Source of the DNA: Deltaproteobacteria bacterium
GTDB lineage: Bacteria; Lernaellota; Lernaellaia; JACKCT01
Assembly: GCA_027493875.1 (NCBI GenBank)
Contig: JAOSJX010000027.1
Location: 129,237-193,236 of the forward strand
Direction: 5' to 3'
Length of the DNA stretch: 64,000 bases
Below, piece by piece: positions 55,004 through 63,714 of the stretch. A program made the position numbers and the translations under genes. The notes beneath the pieces were generated by a model. That model saw only the letters and a program-made list of their open reading frames with translations, was not told the origin of the DNA and made no database searches. How positions within the stretch are numbered: the stretch's first letter is position 1; each line of letters starts with the position of its first letter.

Positions 55004-56656
55004 TTACATGGTTTCCGGCGCGGAGAGACCGAGAATCCCCAGCACGTTCCGCGTCACCTGACGCACCGCCGTGCAAAGGCGCAGCCGCGCCGACATCAGG
55101 CGTTCGTCGTCCACCAAAACGCGGTGCTTGAAGTAATAAGGATGGAACATCCCCGCGAGGTCGGAAAGATACGTCGTCAGCCGGTGCGCCTCGCGCGATT
55201 GCGCCGCGCGCGCGACCACGTCGGGAAGCTCCGCGAGGAATTGCGCGATCTGCGCCTCCTCCGGTTCCGTCAGCCGCGCGAAATCCTCGTCTGACGGCGC
55301 GGGCGCGGCGCGCCCCTCCTGCGCCATCTTCGCGTAAATCGAGCAGACGCGCGCGTGCATGTACTGCACGTAGTACACCGGATTCTTGTTGGACTGCTCC
55401 TTCGCGAGATCCACATCAAAATCGAGCTGCGAATCGTACCGCCGCATCAGAAAGAAAAAGCGCGTCGCGTCGGCGCCGACCTCGTCCGTCAGGTCGCGCA
55501 GCGTCACGAACTCCCCCGCGCGCGTGGACATGCTCACCCGCTCCCCCGCGCGCAGCAGGCTCACCATCTGAATCAGCATCACGGACAGCGTGTCCGGATT
55601 TTTGCCCAGCGCCTCGATCGCCGCTTTCATGCGCGGGATGTAACCGTGATGATCCGCGCCCCAGATGTCGATCAGCTCGTCATACCCGCGACGCAGTTTG
55701 TCCGCGTGATACGCGATATCCGCCGCGAGATAGGTTTTCTCGCCGCCGGATTTGACCAGCACGCGGTCCTTCTCGTCGCCGAATTTCGTCGTGCGAAACC
55801 ACAACGCGCCGTCCTGCTCATAGGCGAGATCGCGCGCGCGAAGATCGTCCAGGCACCGGTCCACCGCGCCCGCGTCGTACAGCGTGTGCTCGTGAAAATA
55901 ACCGTCGAAACGCACTCCCAGCGCCCCGAGATCGCCGTCGATCTCCGCCAGAATGCGTTGCGCGGTCCATTGCGAAATCTCGGGAACGTCGTCTTCGGTC
56001 ACGCCGTCGCCGCGCTCCTCGCGCAGCGCGCGCGCGTGATCGCGGATGTAGTCGCCCTGATAAAGCCCCTCGGGCAGCGGCTCGTCCCGCCCCTCGATCA
56101 GTTGCCGGTAACGCAAAAAGGTCGAGCGCCCGAGATTCTGAATCTGCACGCCCGCGTCGTTGACGTAATACTCGCGCGCAACCGCGTAACCCGCGGCGGC
56201 AAGCACGGAGGCGAGCGCGTCGCCCTGCACCGCGCCGCGCCCGTGCCCGACGTGCAGCGGCCCGGTCGGGTTGGCCGACACGAACTCCACCAGCACGCGC
56301 CGCCCGGCGCCCGCGTCCACGCGGCCGAACGCATCGCCCTGCTCCTCGATGCGTTTGACGACGTCGAACAGCCCGGCCTTGCGGAGGAAGAAATTGAGAA
56401 AACCCGGCCCGGCGATCTCCACGCGCGAGAGCAGCCCGCCGCCGTCGCCGATCTTCTCGGCCAGCGCCTCCGCGATCGCGCGCGGCGGCTTGCCCGCGCT
56501 CTTCGCCAGCGAAAGCGCGACGTTCGTCGCGTAGTCGCCGTGCCCCTCGTGCTTGGGGATGGAAAGCTGCGGCTCGGCGCCGCCGCCGGGCACAAGCCCC
56601 TCCGCGGCGAGTTCGCCGAGCGCGCTTTTAATAATGCCGGTTAGTTTCTCTTTCAT
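55004..56656 (-). CDS. argS: Arginyl-tRNA synthetase
   Basis: 550 residues in one intact frame, close to the family norm. The N-terminal additional domain has IPKHEGHGDYATNVALSLAK. The class-I signature is VEFVSANPTGPLHVGHGRGA (HVGHG as HIGH). YLAADIAYHADKLRRGYDEL, DIWGADHHGYIPRMKAAIEA, and the KMSKS-equivalent VSMSTRAGEFVTL follow. The C-terminus is the DALR-type anticodon-binding domain ending in LGLSAPETM. It charges tRNA-Arg. It stands alone on the minus strand beside cca. Confidence 0.96.
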   Translation of the reverse strand: MKEKLTGIIKSALGELAAEGLVPGGGAEPQLSIPKHEGHGDYATNVALSLAKSAGKPPRAIAEALAEKIGDGGGLLSRVEIAGPGFLNFFLRKAGLFDVVKRIEEQGDAFGRVDAGAGRRVLVEFVSANPTGPLHVGHGRGAVQGDALASVLAAAGYAVAREYYVNDAGVQIQNLGRSTFLRYRQLIEGRDEPLPEGLYQGDYIRDHARALREERGDGVTEDDVPEISQWTAQRILAEIDGDLGALGVRFDGYFHEHTLYDAGAVDRCLDDLRARDLAYEQDGALWFRTTKFGDEKDRVLVKSGGEKTYLAADIAYHADKLRRGYDELIDIWGADHHGYIPRMKAAIEALGKNPDTLSVMLIQMVSLLRAGERVSMSTRAGEFVTLRDLTDEVGADATRFFFLMRRYDSQLDFDVDLAKEQSNKNPVYYVQYMHARVCSIYAKMAQEGRAAPAPSDEDFARLTEPEEAQIAQFLAELPDVVARAAQSREAHRLTTYLSDLAGMFHPYYFKHRVLVDDERLMSARLRLCTAVRQVTRNVLGILGLSAPETM

Positions 56657-56789
56657 CGCGCCGCCGCATTATCACGAAAGCCCCGCCCCGGCAACGCGCG
56701 GTTCAAATGCAATTTACATGGAGCCGAACGCCTTGCTACCATCCGCGACGCACGGCTGCCGAAGCCGCGGTTGGACGAATGGCGCGTCG

Positions 56790-56840
56790 AGGACCTGTCG
56801 GACCCGTCGGATCTGTCGGACAAGTCGGAAGCGTCCGATT
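56790..56840 (+). repeat. GTCGGA tandem words before the four-helix-bundle gene
   Basis: Five 9-base units of the type CTGTCGGAC (56788-56836). Related words recur in frame inside the next gene at about 57214-57245, encoding SDVSGRSDVSD. Confidence 0.65.
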
Positions 56841-56858
56841 TCAACAAGGGAGGCCCTC

Positions 56859-57421
56859 ATGCCGAGCGGAAAGCTTTTCCCAAGCACGGTGGCTACCGCA
56901 AACTGCGCAGCTTCCAAACCGCCCAGGCCGTTTACGACGCCACGGTCGTTTTCTGCGAACGCTTCATCGATAGCCGCTCCCGAACGCGCGACCAGATGGT
57001 GCAGGCGGCGCGCTCGGGCGTGCAGAACATCGCCGAAGGCTCCATGGCCTCCGCCACGTCCAATAAGACCGAATTGAAATTGACCGGAGTCGCCCGCGCG
57101 AGCCTCGAGGAGCTGCTCTTGGATTACGAGGATTTTCTCCGGCAGCGTGGCCTGCGTCTGTGGGACAAGAATTCCCCGCAAGCGCTCGCCGTCAGAGGGC
57201 GCTACAAATCCGACGTGTCCGGCCGGTCCGACGTGTCCGATCCTTACGGCATCCGCGCCGCCTCCGCCGAGGTCGCCGCCAACACCGTCGTCTGCTTGAT
57301 CAACCAGGCGAGCTACCTGCTCGGCCGGCAGCTTCAAGCATTGGAGCAGTCGTTTTTATCCGAAGGCGGCTTCACCGAACGGCTCTATCGCGAGAGGCGA
57401 AAAGCCCGAGACGATTCCTGA
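56859..57421 (+). CDS. Four-helix-bundle protein (23S rRNA intervening-sequence type)
   Basis: About 187 residues. ATG 56859 lies behind GGGAGG, and restoring one C near 56880 gives MPSGKLFPKHGGYRKLRSFQ. Helices contain AVYDATVVFCERFIDSRSRT, DQMVQAARSGVQNIAEGSMA and KLTGVARASLEELLLDYEDF, the typical pattern of the four-helix-bundle (suffix-domain) family. A low-complexity SDVSGRSDVSD insert sits before the last helix (VVCLINQASYLLGRQLQALE). Family function is unclear. It is adjacent to the tracrRNA but with no known CRISPR role. Confidence 0.85.
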
Positions 57422-57636
57422 CGCGCAAACGCACCCCACGCCCGATTCCCTCTCACAACTTTCAACGCGGAGATCGCAGAGAACGCGGAGAGAGAAAAAA
57501 TACCGCTCAATCGCCGGGAGCGCCGGTGTGCCCGCCTTCGCGGCACGCCATAGCGCCGCTTCCGACTTCGCATGGCTTCGTCGCGACAAGTCGGCGCGAC
57601 GGCGGCTCACCGGCAAAAAGAATCCGCGCCCGCCCT

Positions 57637-57724
57637 AAAAACGGACCGCCCGGCGAACCGGGCGGGAATTTCGGTCCGTTACCTTGGTGTGGGAAGCGGG
57701 CAACGGACACTGATTTGATACGCT
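57637..57724 (-). ncRNA. tracrRNA of the type II-C CRISPR-Cas9 system
   Basis: Read on the minus strand, the RNA starts near 57724 with AGCGTATCAAATCAGTG, 17 bases exactly complementary to the end of the crRNA-strand repeat (CACTGATTTGATACGCT). After a diverged bulge the segment CCACACC (57684-57690) pairs with the repeat start GTTGTGG with one mismatch. The 3' part folds into a nested stem: outer ACGGA/TCCGT and inner CCGCCCGG-TTCG-CCGGGCGG (57646-57665), then T5 (57637-57641), a textbook terminator. About 88 nt. It lies divergently 85 bp from cas9. Confidence 0.88.
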
Positions 57725-57728
57725 ATAA

Positions 57729-57760
57729 AGGATACTCTTTACACCGAACTAATTTGTCAA
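57729..57760 (-). promoter_or_regulatory. Possible promoter of the tracrRNA
   Basis: On the minus strand a perfect TTGACA (complement of 57755-57760) and TATCCT (complement of 57729-57734) precede the anti-repeat. The 20-base spacing is long, so the -10 box may be another nearby hexamer. Confidence 0.4.
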
Positions 57761-57767
57761 GTACATT
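57738..57767 (+). promoter_or_regulatory. Possible promoter of cas9
   Basis: TTTACA (57738-57743) and TACATT (57762-57767) with 18-base spacing, about 40 bp before cas9. It overlaps the divergent tracrRNA promoter, which would link their control. Confidence 0.3.
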
Positions 57768-57808
57768 TGTTTCGGGGGATACGCGCGTAAAAATTTGTAG
57801 GAGAGGCG

Positions 57809-60800
57809 ATGCAACCTTATTCGTTAGGTTTGGATATCGGTGAAACATCGATCGGATGGGCCATCGCTGAACTTGATTCGAACGGTGATCCTACCAACCT
57901 CTTAGATCTCGGCGTCCGCCACTTTCCGTTAGCCTTGCAAGATCCTAAGTCTTCGAAGACGCATGCCCAAGTTAAGCGAAGTAAACGACAATTTCGGAAG
58001 ACCTTAAACCGCCGCAAACTAAGAAAGAAAGATCTCCTCTCACGTTTGGTAGATTTTGGGCTTGCACCCGCCGAAGAAAGAGATCGGCGAAGTTGGCTGA
58101 CGACGCCGAGAGAGGAACCGTTTCAGCCATATCGCCTACGCGCCGAAGCTCTTGAAAAACAAATGGAAAAACTCGATATCGGACGGGCGATCTATCACCT
58201 CGCGCAAAGGCGCGGATACGCCGAAGATCTCTTTGATTCGGAAGGAGCGAAACCGCGGACCGAATCGTCGGCGTCAGACGACCACGTCGACTTTCAGAAA
58301 AAAAGGGAAAACGCCGATGCAGCCGTTAGAGTTGATGGGACGATCGGACGTTTTGGCTACAAGATTTTATCGAATGCCTCGAAGAATGGCCGTCAGCGAT
58401 TACGTGGAACCATTATCCCCACGCGTGTGCAACTTGAAAACGAAGTAAGAGCGATTTGGAAGAAGCAAGCCGATTTCTGCCCCGACGTCTATACGCGAGA
58501 CCGTCTCGAAACGATCGTCGATCTCATAACGAAACAACGGTCGTACAAAGTCACGGATGAACGATTCGAACAAATCAAAAAAACATCCACGAGCAAACGC
58601 GAGGCATGCGCCGTCGCGCGGTAAGTGTTCCTTGCTTGGCCGGGAAGATCGCTGCCCGAGATCGTTATGGGTTGCACAGGTTTGGGCGATTAAGAAAGCT
58701 GTCCGCAACGTTAGAATTCGTTCGAAGGGTTTTCCCGACGAGCCGGTAAACGAGGAGCAATACCGAGAAATCGTCAAACACCTGCTCTTTGAGTGCGGCA
58801 ATGCTTATCCTCAAAAAACCGTCCTTAAGAAACGTTTAGGACTCTCCTCTCGCCAAGCGCTAAATTTTGACGACAAAGAATCGACGATGATCAAGGGATC
58901 GGTTCTTGGGAAAATTCTTGCCGAGCATGTGGACCATGAGCGGCTGTTGGCTGATTTGCCCGACGAACTGATCGACGAACTGTCCGCGCTTCTTCCGGTC
59001 GAACGCGACGAAATGACCGACGTGAAGCGAAAAATCGCGGATATCCTCACTCGAATCGGCGTCACCGACCGGCGTGACGAATTGGTGGAGGAGATTGTCA
59101 GGACGCCGGTTCCCGGTGGCTATCTGAGGTTCTCTAAAAGCCATCCTGATTCTCTTGCCTCACGTCAACGCGGGCTGCGACGAATACAAGGCCATTGCAA
59201 AAGCGCAGGAACCCGAAGGTGGAATCACCACACCAACGCATTTTGTCCTTGAACGCGTTCCAAAAGTTCGCGGCGACATAGCAAATCCGGTCGTTCGCCG
59301 CGCCTTAATGGAGCTTCGCGACGTAGTGAATGCCATCATCGACGAGCGTGGGAAACCGGCACGAGTCGTTCTCGAACTCGGGCGCGACCTCAAGAGGACC
59401 TTGAAGGAGCGGGACGAGTACCGTTATCGTCAACGTCAAAATGAAAAAGAACGCGAAAGTGCTGAAAATGATCTCTCGTCCCAAGCCGGTCTTATCCCCG
59501 ACGAAATCCGCGGGCAGTCGATTCGTAGGGCTCGTCTCTTCCGCCACCAACGACTTGATGTAAAAAATTTCAAGGAAAAAGATCTGAAAGACTGTCCGCC
59601 GGATTTCATTGCTCTTTGGAAAGAGCAAAAGCACATCTGTCCGTATTCGGGGCACGTTATCTCCTGGACGGATCTATCCGCCAATGACGGACGCTTGGAC
59701 ATCGACCATATCCTTCCGCAATCTAAAACGTTGGATAATAGCTTTCTCAACACGGTCTTGTGTTTTCGCCATGCAAATGCGGAAAAGGGAAATAGCACGC
59801 CGTATGAATGGCTTGTTGAACGCAAGGGGCGACGCGATCTCTATGACGGCGTTCGGCTTCGCGTGAAATTCATGAGCATGCCGTCGGATAAGAAAAAGCA
59901 ATTTGAAATAGAACATGTGAACGAAAGCGAGTTCAACACACGGCAGTTGAACGACACACGGTACGCGTCCCGCGAAGCCCGCCGCTTGCTCGAACGCCTA
60001 TTCTCGAAAGACGACGCCGCGCGCCGTTTATTGCTCCCCGCCGGAAAAATCACCGCGGATTTGCGTTACCACTGGGAGGTATCCCACATCATCGCCGACT
60101 ACCACGGACGCGAGGTCGAACCGAAGAAATTGCGCGACGACCTTCGCCATAACGCACTCGATGCTGCCGTTTTGGCGTGCTTGACCTTTAAGGCGCGCGA
60201 CGATTTGAAGCATTGGTACCGCGACGGAGAACGCGGGATTCGCCGCAAGGAACGCGACCGAATTCGTGCCCCGTTTGACGGCTTCGCGAACCGGCTGCGT
60301 TATTTGTTGTTTGATAAAGAGCAAACGATAGAAACCCCAATGGGAAATTTTAGCGTCGTTGGAACCATCGTTTCCGAAGTGCCCGACGTGTCCGAGCGCG
60401 GCCCGCTTCACAGCGAGCAACCTTACGCCGTTCCGAAAGAATATGCCGACGAGATCGCGAAAAACTGGCCCGAGGGCACGAACGCCGTAATTGGTTCTCA
60501 AGGGCGATTTGCTCAGAAAAAAAGGCTCGTTGATCTCAGCATGGCCGATATCTTTCGCGGTTATGACCCGAAGACCAAACGAGTCGATCCCGCGGAGACG
60601 ATTTTTGCGATCCGGGACTCGCGCGGATAGTTGCCGCTGCCTGCGAGGCGGCGGGATTGACCGAGCAAACCGATGACGCCCGTAAAGCCGAATTCCTGAG
60701 CCAGATACGAATGCCACTCAAGACAAATGGAGCAACGGGGAATAAAGGCAATCCGATCAATAAGGTTCGTGTTTGGAAACCCTCCAGCGCACCGGTGATC

Positions 60801-61142
60801 GTGAGGAGACGGGGAAAAATAGGCGAATTCCTGCAAATGTATGACGCCGCGAACAACTATCGGATCGATATCTATGAATTTCAGAAAGGGAAAAATGTCA
60901 TCTGGAAAGACGCCGTTATACCTTTTCTTGAACGGGTCACCCTCCCAGAGGATTTCGAAACACTTGCACGCGAACGGGCCGGAATTCCGGTGTCCGCCAA
61001 ACTCGTAATGCGACTTCGTGCTGGCGAGTGCGTGTTCTATTTGGGACAAGATAAGGAAACGCCGGGAATCTACCGCGTTCAAAAAGTTTTCGTCGGACGG
61101 AATCGTCTTACGACAACATTTTTTCGGCGGAAGAGCGGATGA
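57809..61142 (+). CDS. cas9: Type II-C CRISPR-associated endonuclease Cas9
   Basis: About 1,110 residues after repair of three one-base indels: A7 near 58575, A4 near 59132 and a lost G near 60625. ATG 57809 follows AGGAGAGG. Motifs in order: RuvC-I LGLDIGETSIGWAI (Asp9), Arg-rich bridge helix KRSKRQFRKTLNRRKLRKKD, recognition lobe with RGKCSLLGREDRCPR, RuvC-II PARVVLELGRDL (Glu near 522), HNH CPYSGH with RLDIDHILPQS (His near 633) and HANAEKGN, RuvC-III HNALDAAVLACLT (Asp near 784), and a PAM-interacting region with NPINKVRVWKP. All catalytic residues are present. RNA-guided DNA cleavage is expected with the tracrRNA beside it. Confidence 0.95.
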
Positions 61143-61241
61143 CAAAGCGTGGATGAAGCCACTTCGGCGTCGAACCAATGCTTATCGCGGAAAGATAATC
61201 AAGGTCAGCGTGAGTATCCTTGGCGGGATTACGGTTAACTC

Positions 61242-62123
61242 ATGGTCAAGCGCACGCTAGAAGTCTCGACGCCCGGAACGCATATCCGCCTGGACAAGAA
61301 GCACCTTGCTTTCTTCGCCGAGGAGCGCGGCGACATGTGCGTGCCGGTCGAAGACTTGGGCGTTCTCATGCTGGATTCGCCGCAAATCTCGCTCACCCAG
61401 GCCGCCCTCACCGCGTGCGCCGAGGCCGGTGCCGCTGTCGTCTTCTGCGGGCGCGACCACCATCCCGCCGGTCTCGTCCTCCCCGTCGCCGGCAACGTCC
61501 TCCATACGCAGCGCCTCCGCGCTCAGGTGGACGCCAAAAAGCCCGTCGTCAAGCAGATCTGGCGTCACATCGTCCGCGCCAAGATCCGCCTCCAGGCGCA
61601 CAACTTGCCGCTCGACGATCCCGCGCGTAAAAAGCTGCTCGCGTTTCGCGATGATGTGAAGTCGGGCGACACCACGAACCGTGAGGCGCACGCCGCCCGC
61701 CTCTACTGGCCGGTCCTTTTCGGTGCGGACTTCCGCCGCGTGCGCGAAGGCCCGCCGCCCAACAACCTGCTCAACTACGGCTACATGGCCCTGCGCGCTA
61801 CCGTCGCCCGCGCCCTCGTCGCCGCCGGGTTGCATCCCGCCCTCGGACTGCACCACCGCCACCGCGAAAATCCCTTCGCCCTTGCCGACGATCTCATGGA
61901 ACCCTATCGGCCCTTCGTGGATTGCCGCGTCTGGCTGCTCCGAAAACGGGGAAAAAGCGAAATCGACCGCGAAGTCAAAGCCGCGCTTCTGTCCGTCCTC
62001 GCCGAGCCGGTCAACATGCGCGCCGGAAGCGGGCCGCTCATGGTCGCCGTCCAGAAAAGCGCGCATTCCGTTTACGAATGCCTGGCCGGCGAGGCCGCCG
62101 AACCGGAGCTTCCGTTGCCGTGA
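61242..62123 (+). CDS. cas1: CRISPR integrase Cas1 (type II)
   Basis: 293 residues, intact. ATG 61242 is 100 bp after cas9. Typical type II Cas1: VPVEDLGVLMLDSPQISLTQ, AAVVFCGRDHHPAGLVLPV, the catalytic Glu in TNREAHAARLYWPVLFG, and the His/Asp pair in GLHHRHRENPFALADDLMEP followed by YRPFVD. Joins prespacers to the array as a complex with Cas2. GTGA overlap with cas2 shows translational coupling. Confidence 0.96.
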   Translation: MVKRTLEVSTPGTHIRLDKKHLAFFAEERGDMCVPVEDLGVLMLDSPQISLTQAALTACAEAGAAVVFCGRDHHPAGLVLPVAGNVLHTQRLRAQVDAKKPVVKQIWRHIVRAKIRLQAHNLPLDDPARKKLLAFRDDVKSGDTTNREAHAARLYWPVLFGADFRRVREGPPPNNLLNYGYMALRATVARALVAAGLHPALGLHHRHRENPFALADDLMEPYRPFVDCRVWLLRKRGKSEIDREVKAALLSVLAEPVNMRAGSGPLMVAVQKSAHSVYECLAGEAAEPELPLP

Positions 62124-62449
62124 TCGTCTCGGGGTACAGATCCGTGTGGATTCTCGTCATGTTCGATCTGCCCGTCACAACGAAAAAGGCGCGAAAGGAC
62201 TACGCGCGGTTTCGCAGGACGCTCGTCGAGGACGGCTTCACCATGCTTCAGTTTTCCGTTTACGCGCGGCCCAGTCCCAGCGAGGAAAACGCGGAGGTCC
62301 ATTCGAAACGCGTCCGCGCGAATCTTCCGCCGCGCGGGCAGGTGCGCATCATCTCCCTCACCGACAAACAGTACGCGCGCATGCGCGTCTTCTGGGGAAA
62401 AAAGCGTGGTCCGACCGAAAAAATGCCGCTTCAGCTGGAGTTTTTCTAA
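62120..62449 (+). CDS. cas2: CRISPR adaptation protein Cas2
   Basis: 109 residues, GTG 62120 overlapping the cas1 stop. Ferredoxin-like fold: WILVMFDLPVTTKKARKDYA with the conserved Asp, RFRRTLVEDGFTMLQFSVYA, then RVRANLPPRGQVRIISLTDK. The C-terminus ends LQLEFF. It bridges the Cas1 dimers during spacer capture. No csn2 or cas4 follows, and the array begins 47 bp later. Confidence 0.95.
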   Translation: MIVSGYRSVWILVMFDLPVTTKKARKDYARFRRTLVEDGFTMLQFSVYARPSPSEENAEVHSKRVRANLPPRGQVRIISLTDKQYARMRVFWGKKRGPTEKMPLQLEFF

Positions 62450-62455
62450 AGGAAA

Positions 62456-62470
62456 AGCCACCGAGTGGCT
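62456..62470 (-). terminator. Hairpin between cas2 and array, pre-crRNA terminator
   Basis: Stem AGCCAC/GTGGCT with 3-base loop. On the minus strand it is followed by TTTTCC, so it could end leftward transcription of the array before cas2. The plus-strand side is followed only by CTATTTAAT. Confidence 0.5.
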
Positions 62471-62496
62471 CTATTTAATCCGAAATTTCACCTAAT

Positions 62497-63714
62497 AGCG
62501 TATCAAATCAGTGACCGGGAGCAAACCACAACACGAAGCACGCCGGTAAAGCGCATACGCCAGCGTATCAAATCAGTGACCGGGAGCAAACCACAACACG
62601 ATAGCTCGGTGTACGGTTTCGACCGCGAGCGTATCAAATCAGTGACCGGGAGCAAACCACAACTCTCCAACTCCGCGATCCGCGCGGCCTGGAGCGTATC
62701 AAATCAGTGACCGGGAGCAAACCACAACGGGCGGTATGTGATGGCGACACCGCACGGCAGCGTATCAAATCAGTGACCGGGAGCAAACCACAACTCGACA
62801 TGCGCGTGCAAATAGTCGCCTGGAGCGTATCAAATCAGTGACCGGGAGCAAACCACAACCGAGGCGCTTACCGAGTGTCGTGTTCTTCGAGCGTATCAAA
62901 TCAGTGACCGGGAGCAAACCACAACCGTTTGTAAACCATCGATCCTTCCACCGAGAGCGTATCAAATCAGTGACCGGGAGCAAACCACAACTTTCCGCAA
63001 GTGATCGGCATGGACATCAGAGCGTATCAAATCAGTGACCGGGAGCAAACCACAACCGTAGCTGATCGACGCCCACCGCGTTCGGAGCGTATCAAATCAG
63101 TGACCGGGAGCAAACCACAACGTGATGGTGATGGAGGGCTGCTCACGCGGAAGCGTATCAAATCAGTGACCGGGAGCAAACCACAACCCCATTCGTGGAC
63201 TTTCGCCGCGAAGTGCTAGCGTATCAAATCAGTGACCGGGAGCAAACCACAACTCACCACCGGCGATCCGTCCGGCGGCTCGGAGCGTATCAAATCAGTG
63301 ACCGGGAGCAAACCACAACTCGGCATCGTTGCGTCCTCCTATTCGGTTTAGCGTATCAAATCAGTGACCGGGAGCAAACCACAACGCCACCTTGTCGCGG
63401 CGATTCCCCGTATCGAGCGTATCAAATCAGTGACCGGGAGCAAACCACAACATGGAGTTCGCGCGCCCGACGGTGTCTTTAGCGTATCAAATCAGTGACC
63501 GGGAGCAAACCACAACCGTTGTCGATCGCGAACGCCGCCGGCGTCGAGCGTATCAAATCAGTGACCGGGAGCAAACCACAACGTACTTTCCCGGTCGCGC
63601 GCGCACCGCCGCAGCGTATCAAATCAGTGACCGGGAGCAAACCACAACAACGATGACGAGGTGGCGACGGGCGCGACGAGCGTATCAAATCAGTGACCGG
63701 GAGCAAACCACAAC
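62497..63714 (-). CRISPR. CRISPR array: 19 repeats of 36 bp, 18 spacers
   Basis: Nineteen identical 36-bp repeats (plus strand begins AGCGTATC, ends CCACAAC) from 62497-62532 to 63679-63714. Spacers are 29 or 30 bp, all different. The complementary orientation (GTTGTGG start, GATACGCT end) is the crRNA strand, because it pairs with the tracrRNA. The last bases TGATACGCT resemble an extended -10 box and TTTGCT lies 17 bases upstream of TACGCT, so each repeat may carry its own promoter as in Neisseria II-C arrays. No degenerate terminal repeat is visible, which leaves the leader end uncertain. Confidence 0.98.

Noticed and set aside
57809..61142. Cas9 as a naturally split or pseudogenised enzyme in four pieces
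   Set aside because: The three breaks are one-base steps at or near short homopolymers, repairing them restores family motifs seamlessly, and the same error type hits dnaK, grpE and mnmG.
62497..63714. Array transcribed on the plus strand, continuing from cas2
   Set aside because: The matching tracrRNA would then run into cas9 without a terminator, whereas the minus orientation has a complete terminator and the right pairing geometry.
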